Below, in pieces: positions 1 to 6,426 of a DNA stretch of 24,450 nt. The stretch comes from a virus. Numbering within the stretch: position 1 is the stretch's first letter; each line of letters starts with the position of its first letter. A model generated the notes under the pieces. That model did no database searches. It was not told the DNA's origin and saw only the letters and a list, made by a program, of their open reading frames with translations. The DNA is taken from IMG/VR virus record IMGVR_UViG_3300045918_000295, positions 1 through 24,450 of that record; one strand, written 5' to 3'. The translations under genes were made by a program, and so were the position numbers.

Positions 1-808
1 GGCCGAGGTGTCGCGGCAGCCAGGCCTCGATGTCGGACTTGGCTGCATTGAGCCATTGCGGTGATTCGTGCAGCAGCACCATGTCGTCGACATAGCGGAT
101 GTAGTGGCGGCAGCGCAGATCGTGCTTGATATGTTGGTCCAGCGCATCCAGGAGAACGTTGGCGAAGAATTGACTGCTCAGGTTGCCGATGGGCAGCCCA
201 AGGTGCGATGGCTGGCTGGTGAGGCGTTTGTGCGGTGGTACGCGATCCAGTAGATCCGGATCGCCGCGGTATTCAAAGTCCTGGCGCGGATCATGGAATA
301 GGATCTGCTCTGCCAGCTGCATCCACCAGCCGCTGACGCGCTTGGCCAGCAGCTCGCGCACAACGTATTTATTGATGCTGACGAAGAAGTTGGCCAGATC
401 CAGTTTTAGGTAGTGCGCTGGCTTGCTCCAATTCTGGGTGATGCTGCGGATCTTCGATTCCAGCCTCTGGGCCCCATATAGCGTGCCGCGCCCTGGGATG
501 CAGGCGCATGAGTCAGCGATGAATCCGGCATAGAAGCGGGGCGAGATTCGGTTGTAGAGCAGGTGGTGCACGATGCGGTCGCGGAACTCTGCGGCCCACA
601 CTTCGCGCGGCTTGGGTCTGGTGATGACGAAACAGATGCTCTTGCCGGGGCGATACGAGCCGTTGCGCAGTTCGTCGTCCAGTTGGCACAGGTTGGCCTC
701 AAGGTTGATCTCGAATGCGAGGGAGGACGGTTTGTTGCGCTTGCTCTCACGGCAATCGAGGTAGGCCTGTACCAGCTCCTCGAAAGAAAAATCAGCATGG
801 TGGCGCAA
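1..808 (-). CDS. DGR reverse transcriptase (partial, C-terminus beyond window edge)
   Basis: Group II-intron-like reverse transcriptase that would copy the neighbouring template repeat RNA into adenine-mutagenised cDNA. I translated the minus strand by hand from 808 to 1 and found one uninterrupted frame of 269 codons. Visible motifs in order are FEELVQAYLDC near the start, RDRIVHHLLYNRI with IPGRGT (finger region), KLDLANFFVSI (motif A, first catalytic Asp), GLPIGNLSSQFFANVLL (the SQ motif 4 typical of DGR enzymes) and YVDDMVLL (catalytic Asp pair). The thumb and C-terminus lie beyond position 1. There is no in-frame ATG. The best start is a TTG at 808, eight bases downstream of the TR, with no clear ribosome site, and the frame stays open upstream through the TR. 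The overlapping 406-840 frame is a shadow. Family assignment is secure; the start is uncertain. Confidence 0.93.
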   Translation of the reverse strand, partial: MRHHADFSFEELVQAYLDCRESKRNKPSSLAFEINLEANLCQLDDELRNGSYRPGKSICFVITRPKPREVWAAEFRDRIVHHLLYNRISPRFYAGFIADSCACIPGRGTLYGAQRLESKIRSITQNWSKPAHYLKLDLANFFVSINKYVVRELLAKRVSGWWMQLAEQILFHDPRQDFEYRGDPDLLDRVPPHKRLTSQPSHLGLPIGNLSSQFFANVLLDALDQHIKHDLRCRHYIRYVDDMVLLHESPQWLNAAKSDIEAWLPRHLG

Positions 809-815
809 TGTTTGA

Positions 816-923
816 TCTGCGGACGGGGCGAGCGCGGCACTCAGAGCTCTTGTTGTTGTTGTTCTGGTTTCCGTTGTTGAAATTCTGATACCAGGCGTTG
901 TTTGAGTTGCCGGCGTGCTGCGT
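816..923 (-). repeat. DGR template repeat (TR)
   Basis: This 108-bp block aligns without gaps to 1496-1603 at an exact offset of 680 bp. It shows 16 mismatches, all at positions where the TR has A on the minus (coding-sense) strand (T on plus). Read in the target frame it encodes an Asn-rich peptide with 11 Asn codons (10 AAC, 1 AAT), the codon choice typical of DGR templates. The 37 bp at 816-852 are identical in TR and VR and correspond to the initiation-of-mutagenic-homing end. Beyond 923 a 2-bp difference interrupts further similarity (see findings). The TR lies between avd and the RT gene, the usual place. Confidence 0.95.
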
Positions 924-1095
924 TTATTCGCACTATCTACGTCGCCATGCCGACCGCTGCAGTCAGTCAGCATGGAAACTGCGCGGGACCTTTCCTGGGT
1001 ATCTAGCCCGGCGGTATCCGTTATGCGCATATCGGTGGCTTGCGCCAGCGGTGCGACCAGATTAAAAGATCGTACAGTCATAGCGGCCTTGACCA
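924..1095 (-). ncRNA. Non-coding spacer, probable 5' part of the TR transcript
   Basis: These 172 bp between the avd stop and the TR contain no plausible gene on either strand; the short frames here overlap avd or the TR and lack ribosome sites. In characterised DGRs the RNA flanking the TR is needed for priming and RT binding, so this stretch probably belongs to the template RNA. That is inference. I see no strong promoter hexamers or terminator in it. Confidence 0.4.
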
Positions 1096-1452
1096 TCATG
1101 AAACAGACGATGTTGCGGATTGCTTGCGCCATCCATTGGCTTGCTTGCCGATGCTGGTGGTGAGCTTGATCGCCGCGCCGTACTGGCCGGTGGAGATCAT
1201 TCGCTTGTCACGCGCCAACCGGAGCATCAGTTCGGCAACCTGGACCCGTTCAACGATCGAAAGCAAGTAGGTCTCTTTCTCCTTGGCACAATTGGCGCGG
1301 AAGATGAGGACCAAAACGGCGATGCATTCCTTGCGGAGTTCGGCGCCGATCAATGCCTTGAAGTCGCGGGGCATGTTCTTGATGAGATCAACGATCACAT
1401 CGAACAGGTCGTAGGCCGCTTTGTGAATTGCCAGCTCTGTATGGATAGCCAT
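1096..1452 (-). CDS. avd: DGR accessory variability determinant (Avd-like four-helix bundle protein)
   Basis: A 118-residue, mostly helical, basic protein. In characterised DGRs Avd forms a barrel-shaped pentamer of four-helix bundles that binds the RT and template RNA and is required for mutagenic homing. The assignment rests on length (known Avd proteins are about 110-130 aa), on the pattern of long charged helices ending in a segment that reads RDKRMISTGQYGAAIKL followed by SIGKQANGW, and on its position between the variable gene and the TR. It starts 19 bp after the target stop codon, with only a weak AGG upstream. An alternative label is a generic four-helix-bundle protein of the 23S intervening-sequence family, which is structurally the same superfamily. 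Confidence 0.85.
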   Translation of the reverse strand: MAIHTELAIHKAAYDLFDVIVDLIKNMPRDFKALIGAELRKECIAVLVLIFRANCAKEKETYLLSIVERVQVAELMLRLARDKRMISTGQYGAAIKLTTSIGKQANGWRKQSATSSVS

Positions 1453-1471
1453 GCTGATGGAAACCTAATTG

Positions 1472-1843
1472 TTAAATGACTGAATCACTAAATTCTCTGC
1501 GGACGGGGCGAGCGCGGCACTCAGAGCTCTTGCTGCCGCTGAGCTGGTGTCCGCTGCCGAAACCCTGATACCAGGCGCTGTAGGAGTCGCCGGCGTGCTG
1601 CGTATTCGACCAGTACCAATCTTTCTGAAACTCTTCCGGCATGTACTTGTAGAACAGCGCTTGCTCGGCACGATCCGGAAGGTCTCCGCCGAGATCTTTG
1701 GCGAGCTGCATACCTGCGTCCCAGCTGGCTACGCTTTCATCGACTGGAAGCAAGATTGTGTGAATGGTTTTGCCGTCTGGCAGGGTGATGCTGAAGGCGT
1801 ATTTCTCGCCTTCGTTTAGCGGCGGCAGGGTGATTGCGTTCAT
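1472..1843 (-). CDS. DGR target (variable) protein, C-type-lectin-like C-terminus
   Basis: A 123-residue protein whose last third is the VR. The ATG at 1843 has a strong AAAGGAG site nine bases upstream. The N-terminal part (EGEKYAFSITLPDGKTIHTILLP) is beta-rich. It is followed by a GGDLPDRAEQALFYKYMPEEF helix and then WYWSNTQ, AWYQGF and CRARPVRREF, an arrangement found in the formylglycine-type C-type-lectin fold of DGR targets. Diversified residues relative to the TR are 86, 88, 89, 94, 96, 97, 99 and 101-104. It is much smaller than a tail-fibre adhesin and has no signal peptide, so it may be a subunit or a cytoplasmic binder; its ligand cannot be told. It lies 27 bp behind parB and is probably co-transcribed with it. 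Confidence 0.9.
   Translation of the reverse strand: MNAITLPPLNEGEKYAFSITLPDGKTIHTILLPVDESVASWDAGMQLAKDLGGDLPDRAEQALFYKYMPEEFQKDWYWSNTQHAGDSYSAWYQGFGSGHQLSGSKSSECRARPVRREFSDSVI
1496..1603 (-). repeat. DGR variable repeat (VR)
   Basis: This is the partner of the TR at 816-923, inside the 3' end of the target gene. On the coding strand the 16 changes from the TR are 11 A>G, 3 A>C and 2 A>T. No template G, C or T has changed. Twenty of the 36 template adenines are unaltered, including all six in the 37-bp homing end at 1496-1532. Changes cluster in AAC codons and convert every TR-encoded Asn (to D, Y, S, G, G, S, H, L, S, G, S); one further change is synonymous in a Ser codon. Confidence 0.95.
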
Positions 1844-1870
1844 GCTTTTGCTCCTTTGGTTGAGGGTTGA

Positions 1871-3721
1871 TTAAAGCGGGGTTGGGAATGGCCACGTCGC
1901 AGCTGGGCGAACTTTTTTGTCTGTGCCAAATACAGGTTCCGGAACGTCGGCTGCTTTCTTTCCTTTAGGCTTCGCGTCTTTCTTCGCAGCTTCCTTGTCT
2001 TTCTCGGCCTTCTTTGCTGCAGCTGCTGCAGCTTTGTCCGCTGCCTTGGCTTCGGCGAGGGCCTCTTTTTCGACGGTGTCGGCATCGATGCCGATCTCCT
2101 GGGCGATGGTGTACAGGTTGTCTTTGATGCTGTGCGATCCCAGCTCGACGACCATGGCCAGATCGAGCAGAAGCAGCACGTGTTTTTGCGTGGTTAGCTT
2201 GGGGATCTCTTCCTGGAAGGCGCACAGCAGGTCTACTTCTTCGGGCAGATCTGGCATGTACATCTTGGCGATGAGTTCCGCCCCATCGGAGTCGCCGTAT
2301 TCAATTGCATCGGAGAAGAATTGCTTAGCCAGGACGCAATACAGGCCGTCCGGCATCACTGGATTGGGATTGTTCAGGTTGGCATCGATCTGCTGGTGCA
2401 GGGTTTCAAACAGGCGCTTGCGGGCGAACTCTTTTTGATTATTCTCCGCGCGTGCTTTTTCCTGCTGTTTTTTCCAGGCATCATTGCCACTGTCCTGCTT
2501 TGCTTTTTGCACTGGCGTGATCTCAAAGCCTGCTTCACGCAGCGCCTTGGTAGCGGCCTCGATGCTGACGGTCTCGATCATGCTGCCGGGCTTGTGCGGG
2601 TTTTCGATGAGGGTCTTGGCCAGCGGCGCCGCCTTGTCGCCGGTGGGCTGCAGCAGCTTCTTTTCCTTGAGCAGCTTGGCGTAGGTGCGGCCTTCTGAAT
2701 CGCCGGGCACTAGGGTGTCTAGGGTGGCGTAGCCGTGTTTTTCGAGTTGCTCCTTTGGCTTCTCCCAATGGTTCGGCAGGATCTTCTTGGAGTCTTTGGC
2801 CAGAATGACCTGGTTGCCTTTTTCTTCGGCCGCTTTCTGGATGGCCAGCACGTGGGCGGTCTTTTTCAGGGCGTGGCAGACGGGGTCGGTGCAGACATCT
2901 TTACTGGTGACGTCGTCGAAAAGTTCGGGCTGGTTACCGGTGCGCTTGGTGCAGTTGGTGCAGCTGCCCGCCTTGGGAAGCAGTTCGTCATTTTTGATAT
3001 CGAAGGGTGCCTCGGCGAGATCCAGCATGTAGCGGTCCTGCAGGATCTCTTTGGCCTTGCGATAGGACATTGCTTTGTCGCCCTCGACATGGTTCCCTGT
3101 GCTGTAGTTCATTTTGCGCGTTACTTCGGCGAGCGCTTCGATCTGCAGCTTCTTGACGGGGATGCGCGCGATCAGCAGGGCGGTAGAGGCGTCCAGTTCG
3201 CCGGCATAGAATGCTTCGCGGCCTTCCTGGCACAGTTCCAGCAGCTTGAGGCGGGCATAGATGGTTCCACGGCTGACGCCCATGATGTCGGCGATCTTTT
3301 CAGCGGTATGTGGATTACCCGCAGCATCAGTTTCTTTCATCAGTTTCTCGAATCCCTCGGCTTCCTCGAGCTCGTCCAGATCCTCGCGCTGTTTGTTTTC
3401 GATCAGCTGAATGGTGAGGACTTCGAGGTCAGTGAGTTGTCTGGAGATGCAGGGAACTTGATCGAGGCCCGCGATCTCTGCCGCGCGCCAGCGGCGTTCG
3501 CCAGCAACGATTTCATATTGCCCGGACTCAAGCGAGGGGCGCACCAGGATGGGCTGGGCGATGCCTACTGAGCTGATAGACTTGGCGAGGTCTCCCAAGC
3601 TGGCGGCATCCAGTCCGCGACGTTTGCGCGGATTGGTGGGGGATGGATGCAGGCTTGTGTGGGGTAGCAGGGCTGCATTAAGTTGGATGTTGAGCTGTAG
3701 GGTATTTTCGGGTGCGTTCAT
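1871..3721 (-). CDS. ParB/RepB/Spo0J-family DNA-binding protein
   Basis: A 616-residue protein. The N-terminus carries a ParB nuclease-like domain with the hallmark GERRWRA box (about residues 74-80) and an ENKQREDLDELEEAEGF segment (108-124). A helix-turn-helix follows (EKIADIMGVSRGTIYARL, about 141-158). Cysteines at about 254, 257, 277 and 282 could bind a metal. The C-terminus is a long Ala/Lys/Glu-rich tail. The frame extends 39 codons upstream, but the ATG at 3721 is chosen because AGGAGT lies seven bases before it and it starts four bases after the preceding stop. There is no ParA gene beside it, so a role in phage DNA organisation or regulation is as likely as partition. Confidence 0.88.
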   Translation of the reverse strand: MNAPENTLQLNIQLNAALLPHTSLHPSPTNPRKRRGLDAASLGDLAKSISSVGIAQPILVRPSLESGQYEIVAGERRWRAAEIAGLDQVPCISRQLTDLEVLTIQLIENKQREDLDELEEAEGFEKLMKETDAAGNPHTAEKIADIMGVSRGTIYARLKLLELCQEGREAFYAGELDASTALLIARIPVKKLQIEALAEVTRKMNYSTGNHVEGDKAMSYRKAKEILQDRYMLDLAEAPFDIKNDELLPKAGSCTNCTKRTGNQPELFDDVTSKDVCTDPVCHALKKTAHVLAIQKAAEEKGNQVILAKDSKKILPNHWEKPKEQLEKHGYATLDTLVPGDSEGRTYAKLLKEKKLLQPTGDKAAPLAKTLIENPHKPGSMIETVSIEAATKALREAGFEITPVQKAKQDSGNDAWKKQQEKARAENNQKEFARKRLFETLHQQIDANLNNPNPVMPDGLYCVLAKQFFSDAIEYGDSDGAELIAKMYMPDLPEEVDLLCAFQEEIPKLTTQKHVLLLLDLAMVVELGSHSIKDNLYTIAQEIGIDADTVEKEALAEAKAADKAAAAAAKKAEKDKEAAKKDAKPKGKKAADVPEPVFGTDKKVRPAATWPFPTPL

Positions 3722-3725
3722 GGTT

Positions 3726-4598
3726 TTACTCCTGAGTTGTATGGGCGAGGATGGTTTGCACTTCAGAGCGCGCAAGCACGACCGAGATCCCGTCCTTGCA
3801 GATAGCCACGCCGCCATCCTTGCGGACGCCGAAGGCAAAGCTATATTCCGGATCGAAGGCAGCGAGGGGTTTGGCGGCTACAGGCACGGATGTGGCTGCA
3901 GGCTTTTGGGGCTTCTGCGGCTTGGCCTTGGCCAGCGCTGCCGAAGCTTTGGCGATGGCAGCTAAAGCGGGACGATTGGCAGGTTTGCCGGTCTCGGTAA
4001 TTGGATACAGCTTCCGTTCGGCTCTGATGCCTTCGTATCTAACCGTCTTCGACGAATGGATCAGATTTTCGATGATCTTCCGGACCTGCTTATCTGTTGA
4101 GTCTGGGTACTCGACGAGGAGGTATTCGATCAAGTCGGTTTGTTTCATGCCGGGCTTTTTGACGATCATATTGAAAGTCGTGGTGCGGATTCCGCTTGAG
4201 GGATGTCCCATGGGTTTCTCCTGAGTTTGTGGGAATGGTGAAATTGAAGTATTTGGCTGCACTTTTGCAGTCGCCGGCTGCATCTTTGCGGCCGCTTGTT
4301 CTTGTGTTGCTACCTTGCGCACAAGCACGGCGCGAGGTGCTGGGGCTGGCGTGGAAATGCGGAAAGGTGCGGGCGCCTGGATCGCGCCGGTGATCCAGTA
4401 CGAGACAAATGGCTGGCTGTTTTTGCAGCCGGAGGCGCGCTGGATAGTTTTGTCGAGGTACATCTGATCGAGAAGATTGTAGAGTTCTCCTAGGTCGTCA
4501 CAGATCGGCTCGGCGATCTTGCGCAGGGTTTCCAGCGGAATGGAGAATTGGCTGCTTGATCCGGTGAGTTCCTTCAGGACAGCGTCGCGGAGATTCAT
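3726..4598 (-). CDS. Putative DNA-binding protein with two winged-helix-like segments
   Basis: Not recognised as a named family. The 290 residues contain an N-terminal helical segment (LRKIAEPICDDLGELYNLLDQM), a Pro/Ala/Gln-rich linker, and a second winged-helix-like segment (MKQTDLIEYLLVEYPDSTDKQVRKII). After an Ala/Lys/Pro linker, the C-terminal patch (SFAFGVRKDGGVAICKDG) resembles the short beta motif seen in many phage regulators. The ATG at 4598 overlaps the upstream stop as ATGA, which favours it over the GTG at 4607. It directly precedes parB, so a joint role in DNA binding is plausible but unproven. Confidence 0.75.
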   Translation of the reverse strand: MNLRDAVLKELTGSSSQFSIPLETLRKIAEPICDDLGELYNLLDQMYLDKTIQRASGCKNSQPFVSYWITGAIQAPAPFRISTPAPAPRAVLVRKVATQEQAAAKMQPATAKVQPNTSISPFPQTQEKPMGHPSSGIRTTTFNMIVKKPGMKQTDLIEYLLVEYPDSTDKQVRKIIENLIHSSKTVRYEGIRAERKLYPITETGKPANRPALAAIAKASAALAKAKPQKPQKPAATSVPVAAKPLAAFDPEYSFAFGVRKDGGVAICKDGISVVLARSEVQTILAHTTQE

Positions 4599-4690
4599 AG
4601 CAGCCACCAGGTGATTAGAGCCAGCACTGCGCAGCTGAGGAAAAAATACGGACGCGGATCGGGTATTTTGGGGAGGGCTTCGGATTTCAT
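4595..4690 (-). CDS. Small membrane protein, 31 aa
   Basis: A very short gene. A charged, Pro-rich N-terminus (KSEALPKIPDPRP) is followed by one hydrophobic helix (YFFLSCAVLALITWWLL) reaching the C-terminus. Both ends overlap neighbours in the ATGA style: its ATG overlaps the stop of the upstream 42-aa gene, and its stop overlaps the start at 4598. This coupling is the main evidence that it is real. Function unknown. Confidence 0.6.
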   Translation of the reverse strand: MKSEALPKIPDPRPYFFLSCAVLALITWWLL

Positions 4691-4815
4691 GCTGTCCGCC
4701 TTTCTATTCTGTGTCTGGCCATGGCATACCAAACCAACCAGGCATCAGATGCAGCGTTGATCTTGGTGGTGGACCAGATATGCAGGTAGTAGTCGATCAC
4801 ATGCGCGTTCATCAT
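4687..4815 (-). CDS. Small hypothetical protein, 42 aa
   Basis: It encodes a short, aromatic-rich protein (VIDYYLHIWSTTKI, then DAWLVWYAMARHRIERR). It begins at tandem ATG codons overlapping the stop of the gene at 4812, with a purine-rich AGGCGGGCGG site upstream. It ends in an ATGA overlap with the next gene. It is too short to assign a family; the coupling on both sides supports translation. Confidence 0.6.
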   Translation of the reverse strand: MMNAHVIDYYLHIWSTTKINAASDAWLVWYAMARHRIERRTA

Positions 4816-5207
4816 GCCGCCCGCCTTTCTTCCTTGACGACCGGCATGCCAAATGCATGCCAGAGTCGCATGCAGGCTTCGTTCGCTTGCTGGGCGCGGT
4901 CGTCCATGGCTTCCAGATAGTTTTTCTTCGGCTTCGATTTAGGTTGTTTTGGATTCTTGCCTCGACTGTAGTGGCAGATGGTCTGGTACATTTTTTTATG
5001 AACGCCAACGCGATCGATGTAGCCAGTCCGCGAGAGCGTTGACACGGCTTGCGTTAAATGGGCCTCGGTGTAGCCGTTGGCTTTTGCGATGCCGACCAAG
5101 TCCGCGACGTAGAACACGTGTTCAAACGAAAGCGTCTCGATGTGCTTGATCAGCGCAGCCTTAAGCGTGCCGTAGTCAGCAGCGGATCTGAGTTTGGGTG
5201 TTTTCAT
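4812..5207 (-). CDS. Putative winged-helix regulator, 131 aa
   Basis: A 131-residue basic protein. The N-terminal 80 residues read as a winged helix: an LKAALIKHIETL helix, then EAHLTQAVSTLSRTGYI as the recognition helix and wing, then a beta strand. A Lys-rich linker and a short helix with EACMRLWHAF follow. The ATG at 5207 has GGAAGA upstream and overlaps the previous stop (ATGA). The frame continues a further 79 codons upstream, but that part overlaps the two small genes above and is a shadow. Its role is probably DNA binding within the early operon; no specific family is claimed. Confidence 0.72.
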   Translation of the reverse strand: MKTPKLRSAADYGTLKAALIKHIETLSFEHVFYVADLVGIAKANGYTEAHLTQAVSTLSRTGYIDRVGVHKKMYQTICHYSRGKNPKQPKSKPKKNYLEAMDDRAQQANEACMRLWHAFGMPVVKEERRAA

Positions 5208-5323
5208 GAGATGGTCTTCCCGCTCAGTTCCCAAGCGGATGCCAGGGAGTGGTTGAGATTGAGAAAGAAAGCGAAGTCGCGCAGGCGCTTGATGAGGCGA
5301 GAGATGCGGGTACGTTTTTTCAT
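5204..5323 (-). CDS. Small basic hypothetical protein, 39 aa
   Basis: It begins with a strongly basic stretch (KKRTRISRLIKRLRDF) followed by a short hydrophobic and polar segment, suggesting an amphipathic or nucleic-acid-binding peptide. The ATG at 5323 directly abuts the upstream TAA, and the stop overlaps the next ATG. Function unknown; the operon position is the main support. Confidence 0.55.
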   Translation of the reverse strand: MKKRTRISRLIKRLRDFAFFLNLNHSLASAWELSGKTIS

Positions 5324-5428
5324 TTAGATCTCCGTCTTGGATGCGATTCTTCCGCCCCAAGAAATCAGCATAAATACCGCGACGAGGATGATGTACGGCG
5401 CAACGCTGTCTGCCAGTTCCCAGTTCAT
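5324..5428 (-). CDS. Small single-pass membrane protein, 34 aa
   Basis: A clear transmembrane helix (VAPYIILVAVFMLISWGG) lies between a short acidic N-terminus and a basic C-terminus (RIASK), predicting N-out/C-in topology by the positive-inside rule. A GGAGG site precedes the ATG at 5428, which overlaps the upstream stop. Such tiny membrane proteins are common in phage early operons; no function can be assigned. Confidence 0.62.
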   Translation of the reverse strand: MNWELADSVAPYIILVAVFMLISWGGRIASKTEI

Positions 5429-5595
5429 GCTGCCCTCCGCTCAATCGGCTTGCATGTGATCTTCACCGGCCCCTGCGACAGCTGACAGGTGCGAATGCCG
5501 GTACAAGTTGCCTCGAAAGTGCTGTGCGCGACGATCTTGCGCACAGTGCGCTTGCCGCCGCTGATCAGGACAAACTGAAAGGTGGCCGCGCTCAT
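5425..5595 (-). CDS. Hypothetical protein, 56 aa
   Basis: A short basic protein, probably beta-rich (FQFVLISGGKRTVRKIV, then FEATCTGIRTCQLSQGPV), with three Cys. It is coupled on both sides by ATGA overlaps with the 117-aa gene upstream and the 34-aa membrane protein downstream. Not recognised. Confidence 0.65.
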   Translation of the reverse strand: MSAATFQFVLISGGKRTVRKIVAHSTFEATCTGIRTCQLSQGPVKITCKPIERRAA

Positions 5596-5945
5596 ACCAG
5601 CACCACTTTGCCGATGGCAACGCGCAGCAAGTTCAGCTTTTCATCAATCCCAGCCTGGGATGCGTCGCCCTCAAATCCGGTCATGAATTGCTCTGCGACT
5701 GACAACGCGCTCAAGATGAAGCGCGGGCTGATCAGGTTGTTGTTGGTTTGCAGCGTTTCAACGGCGGCATGGCAGCGATTGACGATCTGCTGGATCTCTT
5801 CCGTCTTCTCGCTGTCGAGTTCGGCTTTGTTCTTGAGATGATCCAGCTCCATCGCGGCATCCAGCGATGATTTGATCAGCACCGCGACGGAATGGCCGTA
5901 GGTGGTGTAGACGTCTGTACTGAGTTGTGGCGCAGCGGATTTCAT
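5592..5945 (-). CDS. Hypothetical helical protein, 117 aa
   Basis: A mostly alpha-helical acidic protein. A central region (LDAAMELDHLKNKAELDSEK, then TEEIQQIVNRCHAAVETL) has heptad-like spacing and may form a coiled coil. No signal peptide or catalytic motif is seen. It starts in an ATGA overlap with the gene ending at 5942 and ends in one with the 56-aa gene. Function unknown. Confidence 0.72.
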   Translation of the reverse strand: MKSAAPQLSTDVYTTYGHSVAVLIKSSLDAAMELDHLKNKAELDSEKTEEIQQIVNRCHAAVETLQTNNNLISPRFILSALSVAEQFMTGFEGDASQAGIDEKLNLLRVAIGKVVLV

Positions 5946-6151
5946 GCTTCCGTTCCTTTCTGGATAAGTTCGTTGAGTTGGTCCCGGATGAATTGCTTTT
6001 CCCTGGCGTCGCCAGTGAGCAAAGATCCAAGCATTGATGACATGCGGCCGGTGCAGTAGGGATAAAGGCCGCTGTCGTTGCTATAGGTGGCGACGTATTC
6101 CTTTTTGATGCCTTGGAATAGGGCATCGGAGATGTCGGATTTCACACTCAT
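5942..6151 (-). CDS. Hypothetical protein, 69 aa
   Basis: A short protein with helical ends (SVKSDISDALFQGI and REKQFIRDQLNELIQKG) and a central Tyr-rich loop (YSNDSGLYPYCTG). Coupled to both neighbours by four-base overlaps. Not recognised; likely a host-takeover or accessory early protein by position only. Confidence 0.68.
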   Translation of the reverse strand: MSVKSDISDALFQGIKKEYVATYSNDSGLYPYCTGRMSSMLGSLLTGDAREKQFIRDQLNELIQKGTEA

Positions 6152-6393
6152 GAGATCAGCGCCAGTTCTTGAGCGAAGTCATAAATGGCGCGGTTTTTCT
6201 TGCGCAGCTCCGTGATGTTGTAGCCACGCGCCCGCAGCCGCTCAATGCAAGTGGCGCACTGGTCATCATCAGAAGCGGTGAGAAAGCTGGAAAAAGAAAC
6301 GATGCGGTAAACGCCATTCTTCGGCGCAAGGCCGCACAGCGAGCGCTCGTGGCCGATGTGGGTGTGGATCTTGGTGTTGGGTTTGTTCGCCAT
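6148..6393 (-). CDS. Small putative zinc-binding protein, first gene of the leftward operon
   Basis: An 81-residue protein with candidate metal ligands in order: His 12 and 15, Cys 20 (SLCGLAP), then Cys 46 and 49 (DQCATCIERLRARGY). This pattern is seen in many small phage zinc-ribbon proteins. The ATG at 6393 has a strong GGAGG site and lies about 27 bases after the predicted PL start site. As promoter-proximal gene it should be expressed early when repression lifts. The binding role is inferred from the Cys/His pattern only. Confidence 0.72.
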   Translation of the reverse strand: MANKPNTKIHTHIGHERSLCGLAPKNGVYRIVSFSSFLTASDDDQCATCIERLRARGYNITELRKKNRAIYDFAQELALIS

Positions 6394-6426
6394 CGCTGCC
6401 TCCGTTTTGGGTGGTCGATGGCAAAC

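Noticed and set aside
406-840. 144-aa minus frame with GTG start over the RT gene
   Set aside because: It is one frame off from the RT, which shows all catalytic motifs; its Ser/Arg/Pro-rich composition is that of a shadow. Kept only as a possible frameshift-start consideration.
1120-1479. 119-aa plus frame opposite avd
   Set aside because: It is antisense to the Avd-like gene, which has the expected length and position in the DGR; nothing supports rightward transcription here.
2735-3571. 278-aa plus-strand frame
   Set aside because: It is antisense to the ParB gene, whose domains and ribosome site are clear; its Phe/Gly/Gln-rich composition is that of a reverse frame.
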